Source: an uncultured Kordiimonas sp. (GTDB taxonomy: Bacteria; Pseudomonadota; Alphaproteobacteria; Sphingomonadales; Kordiimonadaceae). Taken from it: a stretch of DNA of 64,000 bases. Shown piece after piece: positions 10,338 to 20,006 of the stretch. How positions within the stretch are numbered: the first letter of the stretch is position 1; every line of letters begins with the position of its first letter. The stretch is from NCBI GenBank assembly GCA_947492375.1, contig CANLMI010000004.1, positions 186,001 through 250,000 on the forward strand. The letters run 5' to 3'. The notes below the pieces were generated by a model. It saw nothing but the letters and a program-made list of their open reading frames with translations. It was not told the origin of the DNA and ran no database searches. The translations under genes were made by a program, and so were the position numbers.

Positions 10338-10366
10338 CTTATAACGAGGAATAGCAGGGAATGCAA
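10338..10366 (-). promoter_or_regulatory. Predicted promoter of the rpmI operon
   Basis: On the minus strand TTGCAT (10366-10361) and TATAAG (10343-10338) are separated by exactly 17 bases, a good match to housekeeping sigma-factor -35 and -10 boxes. It lies about 82 bases before the rpmI start, leaving a leader long enough for regulatory structure. Confidence 0.5.
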
Positions 10367-10406
10367 GGGAAGAATGCCTTTGCTAGGCGGTTAACATGAA
10401 TGATGT

Positions 10407-10420
10407 ATGATAATTATCAT
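10407..10420. promoter_or_regulatory. 14-bp perfect palindrome, possible operator
   Basis: ATGATAATTATCAT reads the same on both strands and lies 87 bases before the GumN-like gene and about 150 bases before rpmI. The GATAAT/ATTATC character recalls Fur-family sites, but the spacing is shorter than the classical 19-bp box. Regulator and direction are unknown. Confidence 0.3.
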
Positions 10421-10507
10421 TTATAATGAATAGCTTGATACTAACTAACCCAAACACTACTTAGAGTATGTATAACAAATACTACACTCAGGAATTAGGG
10501 GAACTCA

Positions 10508-11383
10508 ATGTTTAAAAAACTTATCTCGGGCTTATCTTTGCTGGCACTTGTAACGATTCCGTCTTGGGCGGAAGGTCCAGCTTTGTGGAAATTAAGTGAT
10601 GATGATAGTGAAATATGGCTGTTTGGTACTGTCCACATATTAAAACCAGACACGAGCTGGCGCACAGATAAAGTTACGAATGCTTTTTCATCTGCTGATA
10701 CTGTCTATTTTGAAGCGCCTACTGAAGAAACCAGCCAACAAGAGATGCAAACTATTATCGCACCACACATTCAAAACTCACAAGGGGTTACACTCTCTAG
10801 TCTTGTTAGTGCTGAATCGTATGCGCAATTTGGTGATGCAGCTACTAAGCTTGGCATACCCAAGGCTGCTCTAGTTAATTTTGAGCCATTACGTCCGTGG
10901 TTTGTCACATTAACTCTGTCGGTTCAGCAGATTGTTGCGCATGGTTATAATCCAGAATCAGGTGTTGAGAAAATCTTGTATGCTGATGCAAAACAGGCGG
11001 GGAAAAAGATTGCGTACTTTGAAACGATTGAGGAGCAAATTGGATTTTTAGCCAATATGTCTAGCGAAGATGAAGTAGCAATGTTTGAGGCTGGAATCCC
11101 ACAACTGAATGAGGGCGTAGAGTTTCTGGATAGTTTGGTTGCTTCTTGGGCATCAGGAGATATTGAAGGGATGGATGAAAAATTGAATGCAGCTTTTGTT
11201 GAATCTCCTGAGTTGAAAAAAGTACTTTTGATTGATCGTAATGAAAATTGGGCTGATAAAATTGCAGAATTAATGAACGGTTCTGGAAAAGCCTTTATTG
11301 CTGTTGGATCAGGCCATTTGGTTGGTGAAGGATCTGTTCAGTCATTACTTAAAGCAAAAGGTTATGTTCTTGAGAAGCAATAG
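10508..11383 (+). CDS. TraB/GumN family protein
   Basis: A 291-residue exported protein of the TraB/GumN (Tiki-like) family, proposed to be metal-dependent peptidases. A signal peptide covers residues 1-21 (hydrophobic SGLSLLALVTI, then SWAEG). Family hallmarks are IWLFGTVHILKPD near residue 38 and the C-terminal FIAVGSGHLVGEGSV, whose histidines sit in the putative metal site, with a conserved Glu in YFETIEEQ. The start is fixed by AGGGGA five bases upstream. Protein is likely periplasmic or outer-membrane facing; its target is not known. Confidence 0.85.
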   Translation: MFKKLISGLSLLALVTIPSWAEGPALWKLSDDDSEIWLFGTVHILKPDTSWRTDKVTNAFSSADTVYFEAPTEETSQQEMQTIIAPHIQNSQGVTLSSLVSAESYAQFGDAATKLGIPKAALVNFEPLRPWFVTLTLSVQQIVAHGYNPESGVEKILYADAKQAGKKIAYFETIEEQIGFLANMSSEDEVAMFEAGIPQLNEGVEFLDSLVASWASGDIEGMDEKLNAAFVESPELKKVLLIDRNENWADKIAELMNGSGKAFIAVGSGHLVGEGSVQSLLKAKGYVLEKQ

Positions 11384-11484
11384 TGGCGACTTAAAGTACC
11401 TCTTCTACAAATGTACCTTATGTTAGCTTAATAGGACCTTGTTGACCAACATCCTTTGATAAAGCTTCTTGCTGTATGGTAATT

Positions 11485-13044
11485 CTATTTTGATAAATCG
11501 CGTTGCCGCCCTTGCGGGGGCGGTGCAAGTGGGCCGGACTTCTTAAAAAAACTTAGAAGTATGTCAGAGACTTTGCCGATGTTACCTGTTTTTTTGATGT
11601 CGGCAAATGTTAGATACAGGTCTCCGCCTTCAGCGAGAAAGCTTGGCGCTGCGGCTGTGAATACATCCGATGGTTCGATTTCCTTGCCATTATACCGCAT
11701 GCTAATGAGCCGCTCTCCAATTGGTTTGGCAGAGTTGTAAATAATCTCAAATCCTGAAATCTGTAATAATCCACGCTCAAAAGTCAGTGATTGTTGAATA
11801 ATTCCCTTTAGCTGGTTGCCTGTTACTTGGAATGTCAAAACATCATCAACAAACGGATAGACATCAAGCACATTAGCGAGATTAAGGTCACCTTCAGGCA
11901 TATCTTTTCGCAGGCTACCAGCATGAATGAAAGCAATATTGGTTTCAGCCGCTCTTTTTAATTCATCGGCGAATAAGTTACCAATATCAGATTCTTCAAT
12001 ATAGCGTCTGCTCATATATTGAGTGGTTATACCTATTTTCTCGAATAGATCGGCGTGTTTTGCTCGGGCCTTGGTTAACTCAGCAAGCACCTTAACATCA
12101 GGCTTGTAAAGATCGGCATCGACCGGAATTAATTTACCCTCATACTGGGTAATTTGACCGTTTTTCTGGTTAAGTGTTAGCTCTAGAAAACCAAGATGTG
12201 TGCCTTGACCATATGTTTGCATGATAAGTGTGCCGGTTTCAGGGTGCACTACAGGTTCCAGTGTGCCAGCGTCTGCGTGCCCTGCGAACAACACATCAAC
12301 ACCTTTAACAGCACCAGCAAGGCGAATATCTGCATCAATGTCACGCTGTAGGCGTGGATCTGATTCTGCATCTGTTTGCATTGGAGCGGTTTTGCCCTGA
12401 TGTGTCAGGAGTACGACAAGATCAACATCATCTCTGATAGCATCAACCGACTTTTGAACGGCTAATGCCTCATCGCGGATATCAAGCGGTGCAATATAAG
12501 AAGGGATTATCGCTGAAACCGCATCTCTGCCCATTATACCAATAACACCGATGCGCAGACCATTACGCTCTATAATTGTGTGCGCCTGTGCGAAAGGGTG
12601 ATCGGTGCCTTTATAAAACATGTTGGCACCAAGAACAGGAAAGGGAGCGCGGTTTTTTTGCCATGCAAATATATCAACGCCGTATTCAAATTCATGGTTG
12701 CCGATACCAAGGGCATCATATTGCATTAATGTCATTAAATCGAATGCAAGGGCGCCCTCTGTTCTTTTGGCAAGGGCGCCAGTGAATATATCCCCAGCGT
12801 CAAAGAGAAACGTTGTTTCTGATTTATTTCTTATTTCATTAATCAGTGTTGTCATTTCTGCGATACCACCGATGCGGTCTATATCCTTTAGCCAGAAGGC
12901 TGGAATAGGGTCATAGGCGCTTTCAACATCGTTGGTAAATAATAGCGTTACTTTTTGTTCTGGTTGGCCTTTAGCCCCTAGAGGTAGAATATTCATGAGA
13001 AAGAAAATTACGAGACATAAAATTGGTACGATTTTCAGTTTCAT
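11485..13044 (-). CDS. Periplasmic 5'-nucleotidase/metallophosphoesterase
   Basis: A 519-residue enzyme of the UshA/5'-nucleotidase family: signal peptide (residues 1-24), N-terminal metallophosphoesterase domain and C-terminal 5'-nucleotidase domain (from about residue 310). Metal motifs FDAGDIFTG, GNHEFEYG, LLTHQG and FAGHADAG are visible. Unusually the first motif reads FTNDVESA, with glutamate (E41) where UshA has a metal-binding histidine, and the GHxH-type motif ends in Asp. Substrate specificity therefore cannot be assumed; the role is probably removal of phosphate from external nucleotides. GAGGTG seven bases upstream supports the start. Confidence 0.85.
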   Translation of the reverse strand: MKLKIVPILCLVIFFLMNILPLGAKGQPEQKVTLLFTNDVESAYDPIPAFWLKDIDRIGGIAEMTTLINEIRNKSETTFLFDAGDIFTGALAKRTEGALAFDLMTLMQYDALGIGNHEFEYGVDIFAWQKNRAPFPVLGANMFYKGTDHPFAQAHTIIERNGLRIGVIGIMGRDAVSAIIPSYIAPLDIRDEALAVQKSVDAIRDDVDLVVLLTHQGKTAPMQTDAESDPRLQRDIDADIRLAGAVKGVDVLFAGHADAGTLEPVVHPETGTLIMQTYGQGTHLGFLELTLNQKNGQITQYEGKLIPVDADLYKPDVKVLAELTKARAKHADLFEKIGITTQYMSRRYIEESDIGNLFADELKRAAETNIAFIHAGSLRKDMPEGDLNLANVLDVYPFVDDVLTFQVTGNQLKGIIQQSLTFERGLLQISGFEIIYNSAKPIGERLISMRYNGKEIEPSDVFTAAAPSFLAEGGDLYLTFADIKKTGNIGKVSDILLSFFKKSGPLAPPPQGRQRDLSK

Positions 13045-13145
13045 AATGTTTCACCTCGCGTGTAATACTTTAAGCAAAAGCGCTTTAAAGTAACGGTACG
13101 TTATTTTTGAAACTCGAAACTGATATAAGTATGATCAATAAGGTT

Positions 13146-13862
13146 CTAACGCATTAAAGCGCTAACGATATTCTTTGCCGCCTCTACAGGGTCAGGCGCT
13201 TGTGTTATTGGCCTGCCAATAACTAAAACATTAGCACCGTTATCGACAGCATCTTTTGGTGTCATGACGCGTTTTTGGTCGCCGGCTGCGCTACCTGTTG
13301 GTCTGATGCCTGGCACTATCAATTTGAAATCTTTTGAACTTACGCGCCGTAAAAGGTTAATCTCAATTGGACTACAAACAACACCATCCAACTGGTTTTT
13401 TTCTGCTAATAACCCCAAACGTTCAACCGATGCTGGCACTGATCCGGAAAGACCTGTTGCTGCAATATCGGTTGCATCCAAACTGGTAAGTACTGTCACA
13501 CCAATGACCCACGGTTTTTCACAGTTATGTTTTTCGGCTTCCTCTTTTGCAACTTCACTGGCGCGGCGCATCATTTCTGGTCCGCCTTGTGTATGAATTG
13601 TCAGGATTTTGGGCGCGAGGGGCGCGACTGAGCGAATCGCTCCCGCTACTGTATTGGGAATGTCGTGAAATTTAAGATCCAGAAAAATTGGTATTTCAGT
13701 ATCTGCAACTCGCTTAAAACCATCGGCACCATTTGCCATAAAAAATTCAAGACCAAGTTTGACGCCGCCAATAATGCCTTTGAGGCTTTTGGCTAACTGA
13801 ACAGCTTGATCGACATTGGTTGTATCAAGTGCGCAGAAAATTTTTTCAGATTGATTTAGCAT
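13146..13862 (-). CDS. pyrF: Orotidine 5'-phosphate decarboxylase
   Basis: A 238-residue TIM-barrel enzyme that decarboxylates OMP to UMP, the last step of de novo pyrimidine synthesis. The catalytic signature DLKFHDIPNTV holds the Asp-Lys-Asp array, and VPGIRPTGS and NVLVIGRPIT form the phosphate-binding loops. The ATG at 13862 has GGAG six bases upstream and is preferred over the longer frame that opens at 13904. It follows ihfB and lapA on the same strand with an 84-base spacer. Confidence 0.96.
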   Translation of the reverse strand: MLNQSEKIFCALDTTNVDQAVQLAKSLKGIIGGVKLGLEFFMANGADGFKRVADTEIPIFLDLKFHDIPNTVAGAIRSVAPLAPKILTIHTQGGPEMMRRASEVAKEEAEKHNCEKPWVIGVTVLTSLDATDIAATGLSGSVPASVERLGLLAEKNQLDGVVCSPIEINLLRRVSSKDFKLIVPGIRPTGSAAGDQKRVMTPKDAVDNGANVLVIGRPITQAPDPVEAAKNIVSALMR

Positions 13863-13946
13863 GCCGGTCTCCGATTTTAATCCTGTGGTGCTGCTCTGTA
13901 GCAATTAGGAAACGAATTGAAAATCAACAATATATTGGTTGAGTGA

Positions 13947-14309
13947 TCAGTTCTTATCAGTAATTAAATTTTCATCGATAGTGCGGTGAGCTTGTTCAGC
14001 TTTGTTTTTATGTACATCTTCTGAAAGACTTGAAACCTGTACTTCAAGATTAGAAGCCATGCGCTCAGCTTTGCGACGTTCTGTAAATCCTATCAGCCTC
14101 AACCAGTTAAGAGATAAGCCTGTGATAAGGATGCCAATAAAAATACCTGTAAACAGGATAAAGTAAACTGGGATTGGCGGTACACTTACGACAAAGGGGT
14201 CGAAGGATAATTCGGCATCATGGCGATTATTAACGGAAAAAAATATTAGTCCGATCCCTAGAATAAACCAGAACAGAAAACGGCAAAATTTTATTATTTT
14301 TGCAAACAT
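13947..14309 (-). CDS. lapA: LapA domain protein (lipopolysaccharide assembly protein A-like)
   Basis: A 120-residue inner-membrane protein with two hydrophobic helices (about residues 8-25 and 44-66), a short connecting segment with SVNN and a cytoplasmic coiled-coil tail. This is the LapA/DUF1049 arrangement. In proteobacteria LapA works with LapB to control LpxC turnover and so lipopolysaccharide synthesis; LapB is not next to it here. The gene sits between ihfB and pyrF, a common order. The start could also be a GTG at 14315. Confidence 0.8.
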   Translation of the reverse strand: MFAKIIKFCRFLFWFILGIGLIFFSVNNRHDAELSFDPFVVSVPPIPVYFILFTGIFIGILITGLSLNWLRLIGFTERRKAERMASNLEVQVSSLSEDVHKNKAEQAHRTIDENLITDKN

Positions 14310-14392
14310 AACCACATATTAACTAATGATTGCCCGAACATTATTTTCGGGCATTTTATCTATGTAGATACTAAGGTGACTTTAATATTTGT

Positions 14393-14671
14393 CTAGCCGT
14401 TAAGTTTTTCGCGTAGATCTTTACCTGTTTTGAAGTAAGGAACTCGTTTTTCTGCAACTTCGACTTTTTCGCCTGTCCTTGGATTACGCCCAATTCTTGA
14501 TGGACGGCTTTTGATAGAGAAAGCGCCAAACCCTCTTAACTCAACTCTATCGCCGCGCGACAGGGCATCTGTTATTTCGTCAAATATTTTGGATACGATG
14601 CGTTCTACGTCTCTATGGAATAGGTGAGGATTATCTTCCGCAATCTTGTTGATCAACTCGGATTTGATCAT
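14393..14671 (-). CDS. ihfB: Integration host factor subunit beta
   Basis: A 92-residue DNA-bending protein of the HU/IHF family. The beta-subunit features are [15 protein letters not shown] at the start, [15 protein letters not shown], the beta-arm tip [12 protein letters not shown] with the intercalating proline, and the [15 protein letters not shown] tail. It partners IHF alpha, which is not in the window. The ribosome site GGGAG lies seven bases before the ATG. Confidence 0.95.
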   Translation of the reverse strand: MIKSELINKIAEDNPHLFHRDVERIVSKIFDEITDALSRGDRVELRGFGAFSIKSRPSRIGRNPRTGEKVEVAEKRVPYFKTGKDLREKLNG

Positions 14672-15100
14672 GTCTATTCTCCCTTTGGGTCAGGCTGTCG
14701 GTTTGATGCTCTCTTATAGGATCATGTTCTCGCCCCTATTTTTATAAGCGTGCCAAAGCTCATGGCCTGCGTCAAGTTAAGCCTTTTAATTAACACGACT
14801 TTTGGGCCTTTATAGAGTAAAAAAATGAATAAACGGTCTATTTAAGTCGATTATTAGGCTATTTTAGGGTGTTTGATCATTGTAAATGACCGGATATCAG
14901 CGATTTAATGAGTTAAAAGAATCAGTTAGAGTTCGATTTTTGTTTGTTATCTATCAAGCTATATGATGGATTCGGCAAGTTTTTTCATCGTGAGACCTAT
15001 CGATTTACGTTGCGGAAAGTGGGAATTCAGCATAGTTTCCCAGCATCGTTTTTTAGCGATCATCAGTAGTAATACAATAGCCTTTCCTTGGGAGTTTATA
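14672..15100. other. Intergenic region between ihfB and sdaA
   Basis: A 429-base, AT-rich divergent spacer. On the ihfB side it holds the ribosome site and a TTGACG/TATAAA pair whose spacing (about 23 bases) is too long for a standard promoter. The sdaA frame stays open back to 14963 but the family start is at 15101. I see no RNA gene, terminator or convincing small gene here. Confidence 0.5.
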
Positions 15101-16498
15101 GTGACAATAAGTGTGCTTGATTTATTCAATATTGGTATTGGTCCTTCGAGCTCTCATACAGTTGGGCCTATGCGTGCTGCGAGACAATTTGTTGAGCAAT
15201 TATCAGAGTTAAGCAAGCTTTCAAATGTTACTCGTATTGAAACTAAATTATACGGCTCGCTTGGCGCAACCGGGCGAGGGCACGGGTCCGATAAAGCAAT
15301 AATTTTGGGCTTGATGGGGGAAAGACCTTCTACAGTTAATGTTGATGAAATTGACAAGATGATTTTGGATGTCAGAGAGAACCACCAAATCATTTTGAAT
15401 AAGGCTCAGCAGATCAGTTTTGATGAAGAAAATGATCTTCTTCTTGTTCCGCGAGAGCGGCTGCCTTTTCATCCAAATGGATTAGAACTTAAAGCATTTG
15501 ATAGAAACGATACCGTTATTCATCAGGCGATTACCTATTCTATCGGTGGTGGGTTCGTTGTTTCTGAAGAAGAGGCTGAGGCTGATAGTTTTGATATGGT
15601 TGAGCCGATTGCCCAGCCATACCCTTTTAAAAGCGGTGCAAAATTATTGGAGCATTGTAAGCGCGAAGGTAAATCGATCAGTGATATTATGTTTGCGAAT
15701 GAAAGTGCTTTTCGAAACGAAAGAGACACTCGGGAAAAACTACTTGAAATCTGGCATGTTATGGAAGCTTGCGTTAAGCGTGGATGCACCCAGACAGGGA
15801 ATATGCCAGGTCTAAAAATAAAACGCCGTGCTGCTGATATGTATGAGCAACTGGCCTCAAGGCCAGAGACAGCTTTAACGGACCCACTGACTATTATAGA
15901 CTGGGTTAATCTTTATGCGCTGGCCGTAAACGAGGAAAATGCAGTTGGCGGACGTGTTGTAACCGCGCCTACAAACGGTGCAGCAGGTATTATACCGGCT
16001 GTATTGCATTATTATTCGAGGTTTTGCCCGGGTGCTAACGATGATGGTATTGTTCGCTTTCTTCTTACCGCGGGTGCCGTTGGAATATTGTTTAAGGAAA
16101 ATGCTTCTATTTCAGGCGCAGAGGTTGGCTGTCAGGGGGAGGTTGGTAGTGCATGCTCGATGGCCGCAGCAGGCCTGACAGAAGTTCTTGGCGGCACCGT
16201 CGAACAAGTTGAAAATGCTGCTGAAATTGGTATGGAGCATAATCTAGGCCTTACCTGTGACCCAATCGGCGGTTTGGTGCAAGTGCCATGCATTGAGCGT
16301 AACGCAATGGCGTCAGTAAAAGCTATTAATGCTGCCAGATTATCTCTTAGGGGCGATGGTAATCATTTTGTTTCCCTTGATAAAGTTATTAGGACGATGA
16401 GAATTACGGGCCGTGATATGCAGACCAAATACAAGGAAACTGCAGAGGGCGGGCTTGCTGTAACGGTTCCAATTGCTGCGACAGTTGTAGACTGTTAA
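15101..16498 (+). CDS. sdaA: L-serine ammonia-lyase (iron-sulfur type)
   Basis: A 465-residue single-chain L-serine dehydratase that converts serine to pyruvate and ammonia. The N-terminal beta domain starts [22 protein letters not shown], and the C-terminal alpha domain carries the cysteines for the [4Fe-4S] cluster in [12 protein letters not shown] and in [14 protein letters not shown]. The start is a GTG at 15101 with GGAG six bases upstream; upstream in-frame codons do not match the family. No regulator is adjacent. Confidence 0.95.
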   Translation: MTISVLDLFNIGIGPSSSHTVGPMRAARQFVEQLSELSKLSNVTRIETKLYGSLGATGRGHGSDKAIILGLMGERPSTVNVDEIDKMILDVRENHQIILNKAQQISFDEENDLLLVPRERLPFHPNGLELKAFDRNDTVIHQAITYSIGGGFVVSEEEAEADSFDMVEPIAQPYPFKSGAKLLEHCKREGKSISDIMFANESAFRNERDTREKLLEIWHVMEACVKRGCTQTGNMPGLKIKRRAADMYEQLASRPETALTDPLTIIDWVNLYALAVNEENAVGGRVVTAPTNGAAGIIPAVLHYYSRFCPGANDDGIVRFLLTAGAVGILFKENASISGAEVGCQGEVGSACSMAAAGLTEVLGGTVEQVENAAEIGMEHNLGLTCDPIGGLVQVPCIERNAMASVKAINAARLSLRGDGNHFVSLDKVIRTMRITGRDMQTKYKETAEGGLAVTVPIAATVVDC

Positions 16499-16575
16499 CA
16501 GCTATTTTACTAACATTAGCACCATAACTGCGTATTCTCTATGTGCTAGTGCCATTCCAGAATAGGTTATAAGAT

Positions 16576-18363
16576 ATGTTCTCTCCTCCCGTTAAAGACA
16601 TGATGTTTACACTTAATGATATTGTTAACATCCGCGAGCTTAGTGGTTTTGAGCGTTTCGCCGAGGCTGGCCCTGATGTGGTTGAGGCTATTTTGGATGA
16701 ATGCGCTAAATTAATGCGTGATGAGATAGCGCCGATGAATGCTGTCGGCGACCGTGTTGAAGCGAAGTTTGATAACGGGAATGTGGTGTATCCACCGGGT
16801 GCGATTGAAGCATGGCAGAAGGTTCAGGAGCTTGGCCTTGTTGGACTGGCTAGTGAGTTAGAGTTTGGCGGCGGTGGTATGCCGCAGTCGGTTTTTGCGC
16901 CAGTGCAGGAAATGCTTTGCGGCGCCAACCTTGCGTTTGCGCAGCTTCCATCACTTACCATTGGCGCGGCTGAAGCAATTGCAGCGCATGGTTCGGATGC
17001 GTTGAAAGAAAAATATTTACCCAAACTTGTATCAGGTGAATGGGGTGGCACAATGAACCTAACTGAGCCTCAGGCCGGTTCGGATGTTGGGGCATTGACC
17101 ACCAAAGCTATAAGTGCTGGCGATGGTACATACAGGCTGCAAGGCCAGAAAATATATATTACCTGCGGTGAGCATGACCTTACTGATAATATTGTTCATC
17201 TTGTGCTTGCGAGGCTTGAAGGTGCACCAGAGGGGACGAGAGGCATCTCTCTGTTTTTGGTGCCTAAATTCATCGTAGATGATGAAGGTAGTTATGGAGT
17301 TAGAAATGATCTCAGGTGTGTCTCTATAGAGCATAAAATGGGCCTTAAGGGGTCTTGCGCCTGCACTATGGCTTACGGCGATAACGGCGAGTGTGTAGGC
17401 TATTTGATCGGTGAAGAAAATAAAGGCTTAATGGCAATGTTCACTATGATGAACACTGTTAGGCTGCATGTTGGTTTGCAAGGGGTTGGCTGTGCAGAAC
17501 GTGGGTACCAACAAGCACTGCAATACGCATCTGAGCGCGTACAAGGTAGCCCTGTAGGCGGCGACGGCGCGAAGACAACAATCATTAACCATGCCGATGT
17601 TCGCAGGATGTTGATGACAATGAAAGCGCGTACTGAAGCTGCGCGTGCGATCAATTACATGAACGGTAAGGCCATTGATATGGTGCATGTATTAGGCGGT
17701 GAGCAGGCAGGAAAATATTGGCGTACATTGTCTGATATTTTGACGCCGCTTTCAAAAGCTTATGGAACTGATATGGGGGTAGCGGTTGTAGATGATGCGG
17801 TGCAGGTTCACGGCGGGATGGGCTTCATTGAAGAAACAGGGATTGCCCAGATTTACCGGGATGTTCGTATTACGCCGATTTATGAGGGTACAAACGGGAT
17901 TCAATCCTGGGATCTTGCTAATCGCAAACTGAAAATGGACAATGGTGAGAGTATCAAGGGCCTCTTACATGAGATTAAGGCTTTTGCTGAGGAAAAACTG
18001 GATGATACATTAACGGGTGTTCAGTCATCTTTGTTATCAGCGGTAGATGCGGCTTTAGATGTTAGTAACTGGTTCCTTGAAATGCATGGCAGAAATGCGC
18101 GGGCTGTGGCTGCTGGTTCTGTTCCTTATCAGCGCCTTATGTCGGAAACAGTTGGCGCATGGTTGCTTGCAAAAGGTGCTGTTGCAGCGCAAAAGCGCAT
18201 TGCGGCTGGTGATAGCGATATTAAATATCTTACATCAAAAATTGTTACCGCTCGTTTCTATGCAGAACGTTTGCTTCCTGTATCAACATCTCTTGCACCC
18301 ACAATAAAAACAGGTGACGAATTACTGTTTGCCCTTGATGAACAGCAATTGGGTCTTGCTTGA
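16576..18363 (+). CDS. Acyl-CoA dehydrogenase
   Basis: A 595-residue FAD-dependent acyl-CoA dehydrogenase of the long form that carries an extra C-terminal domain (PF12806 type). The N-terminus VKDMMFTLNDIVNI, the MNLTEPQAGSDVG flavin loop, VQVHGGMGFIEE and the YEGTNGIQ segment with the catalytic glutamate are clear. It catalyses the first step of beta-oxidation of an acyl-CoA whose chain type cannot be read from sequence. It is followed after 30 bases by purT on the same strand, but the functions are unrelated. Confidence 0.93.
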   Translation: MFSPPVKDMMFTLNDIVNIRELSGFERFAEAGPDVVEAILDECAKLMRDEIAPMNAVGDRVEAKFDNGNVVYPPGAIEAWQKVQELGLVGLASELEFGGGGMPQSVFAPVQEMLCGANLAFAQLPSLTIGAAEAIAAHGSDALKEKYLPKLVSGEWGGTMNLTEPQAGSDVGALTTKAISAGDGTYRLQGQKIYITCGEHDLTDNIVHLVLARLEGAPEGTRGISLFLVPKFIVDDEGSYGVRNDLRCVSIEHKMGLKGSCACTMAYGDNGECVGYLIGEENKGLMAMFTMMNTVRLHVGLQGVGCAERGYQQALQYASERVQGSPVGGDGAKTTIINHADVRRMLMTMKARTEAARAINYMNGKAIDMVHVLGGEQAGKYWRTLSDILTPLSKAYGTDMGVAVVDDAVQVHGGMGFIEETGIAQIYRDVRITPIYEGTNGIQSWDLANRKLKMDNGESIKGLLHEIKAFAEEKLDDTLTGVQSSLLSAVDAALDVSNWFLEMHGRNARAVAAGSVPYQRLMSETVGAWLLAKGAVAAQKRIAAGDSDIKYLTSKIVTARFYAERLLPVSTSLAPTIKTGDELLFALDEQQLGLA

Positions 18364-18393
18364 TAGATGAATTTATATGTTTCGGAGTAGATT

Positions 18394-19593
18394 ATGAGGA
18401 TCGGTACACCGCTTAGTAATAGTGCAACCCGGGTTATGTTACTGGGTGCTGGTGAACTTGGTAAAGAAGTTATCATTGCTCTCCAACGGTACGGAGTTGA
18501 AGTGATTGCAGTTGATCGCTATGCAAATGCACCGGGTCATCAGGTTGCCCATAAGGCAATTGTAGTTGATATGACTGATTCTGTGGCACTGAAATCTGTT
18601 ATAGAAGAATACTCACCCCATTTTATAGTTCCCGAAATTGAAGCGATTGCGACGGATGTTCTGGCCGAGATAGAGAATGCAGGTATCAGTACAGTGATTC
18701 CAACCGCAAAGGCCGTTCAATTAACTATGAACCGCGAAGGCATCAGAACACTGGCAGCTAAGGAATTGGGCCTGCCAACCAGCCCTTATGCTTTTGCATC
18801 TACGGTTGACGAAGTGCGAAAAGCAATTTCTGACAATATTGGTTTTCCCTGCTTAATTAAGCCCGTGATGTCCTCATCGGGTAAAGGGCAAAGTTTGCTG
18901 AAATCGGAAGCTGATATAGATAAAGCCTGGTCGTATGCGCAAGAAGGTGGCCGCGTATCCGGATCACGCGTAATTATTGAAGGGTTTGTCGACTTTGAAT
19001 ATGAAATAACCTTGTTGACGGTCAGGTCAATTGGCAAGAATGGTCAAATAGAAACATCATTCTGTAACCCGATTGGACACCGTCAGGAAAGCGGTGATTA
19101 TATCGAATCATGGCAACCGATGACGATGAGCGATCAGGCCCTTTTGAATGCGCAGCAAATCGCAGAAAAAGTAACAACAGCCCTTGGGGGACAAGGGGTT
19201 TTTGGTGTTGAACTTTTTGTTAAGGGCGATGATGTCTGGTTTTCTGAAGTTAGCCCACGGCCGCACGATACTGGTCTGGTGACTTTAATCACTCAAAAGC
19301 AAAATGAGTTCGAACTTCATGCACGTGCACTTTTGGGGTTGCCAGTGGATCCATCTCAAACCATGCCAGGTGCAAGCGCAGTAATTTATGGTGGTATGGA
19401 TGCTAAGGCTATTACCTATGAAGGGCTTGAGGATGCCTTGATGCAGCCAGACACAGAAATCAGGTTATTTGGAAAACCGGAGGCGTTTAAGCGGCGGCGA
19501 ATGGGGGTTGCAGTTGCTGGTGGTGAGGATAGTGATGTGGCGCGTGCCAAAGCTTATCGTGCTGCATCAAAAGTGAAGCCAACAGTTAGTTAA
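18394..19593 (+). CDS. purT: Formate-dependent phosphoribosylglycinamide formyltransferase
   Basis: A 399-residue ATP-grasp enzyme that formylates GAR with formate and ATP, an alternative to PurN in purine synthesis. The N-terminal [12 protein letters not shown] domain, [13 protein letters not shown], the ATP-grasp core with [12 protein letters not shown], and [19 protein letters not shown] near residue 285 are typical. Length matches the family. It sits between the acyl-CoA dehydrogenase and the alkyltransferase-like gene, all on the plus strand with short gaps. Confidence 0.95.
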   Translation: MRIGTPLSNSATRVMLLGAGELGKEVIIALQRYGVEVIAVDRYANAPGHQVAHKAIVVDMTDSVALKSVIEEYSPHFIVPEIEAIATDVLAEIENAGISTVIPTAKAVQLTMNREGIRTLAAKELGLPTSPYAFASTVDEVRKAISDNIGFPCLIKPVMSSSGKGQSLLKSEADIDKAWSYAQEGGRVSGSRVIIEGFVDFEYEITLLTVRSIGKNGQIETSFCNPIGHRQESGDYIESWQPMTMSDQALLNAQQIAEKVTTALGGQGVFGVELFVKGDDVWFSEVSPRPHDTGLVTLITQKQNEFELHARALLGLPVDPSQTMPGASAVIYGGMDAKAITYEGLEDALMQPDTEIRLFGKPEAFKRRRMGVAVAGGEDSDVARAKAYRAASKVKPTVS

Positions 19594-19616
19594 TCTGTGA
19601 CAGTGGTGATCAAATA

Positions 19617-19997
19617 ATGGCACGAGAATATAAAAGTTTCCCCGCTATCTATGAGCTTGTGAAAGAGATACCTGCGGGGCAAGTGGCCAGTTATGGTATG
19701 ATTGCGTCGCTGATTAAAAATGCAACACCGCGTATTGTTGGTTTTGCAATGGCTGGTGCACCTTCTGGTCAGGATATTCCGTGGCAACGAGTGATAAATA
19801 GCGCTGGTGCTATTAGTGAACGTGATGGTGCAGATCGCCAGCGTAGTTTTTTAAAAGCCGAAGGGATTAAGTTTAAACCTAATGGTAAGGTGGATTGGAA
19901 ACAACATCGCTGGCAAGGGCCGAGCGAAGAGTGGCTGGCAAGAATGAGTATAGACTTTATGGATTTTCTCGAAATCCAGTCTAAATGGCCCGGTTAG
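19617..19997 (+). CDS. Alkyltransferase-like protein (ATL)
   Basis: A 126-residue protein with the DNA-binding C-terminal fold of O6-alkylguanine-DNA alkyltransferases. The active-site PCHRV of true transferases is here P55-W-Q-R-V, so the methyl-accepting cysteine is replaced by Trp56, the hallmark of ATL proteins (E. coli YbaZ has the same PWQRV). ATLs bind O6-alkylguanine and hand the lesion to nucleotide excision repair rather than repairing it. It lies 23 bases after purT. Confidence 0.9.
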   Translation: MAREYKSFPAIYELVKEIPAGQVASYGMIASLIKNATPRIVGFAMAGAPSGQDIPWQRVINSAGAISERDGADRQRSFLKAEGIKFKPNGKVDWKQHRWQGPSEEWLARMSIDFMDFLEIQSKWPG

Positions 19998-20006
19998 GCT
20001 AAGGAG

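Noticed and set aside
14672-14900. TTGACG/TATAAA pair upstream of ihfB as a promoter
   Set aside because: The spacing is about 23 bases, outside the range of a housekeeping promoter.
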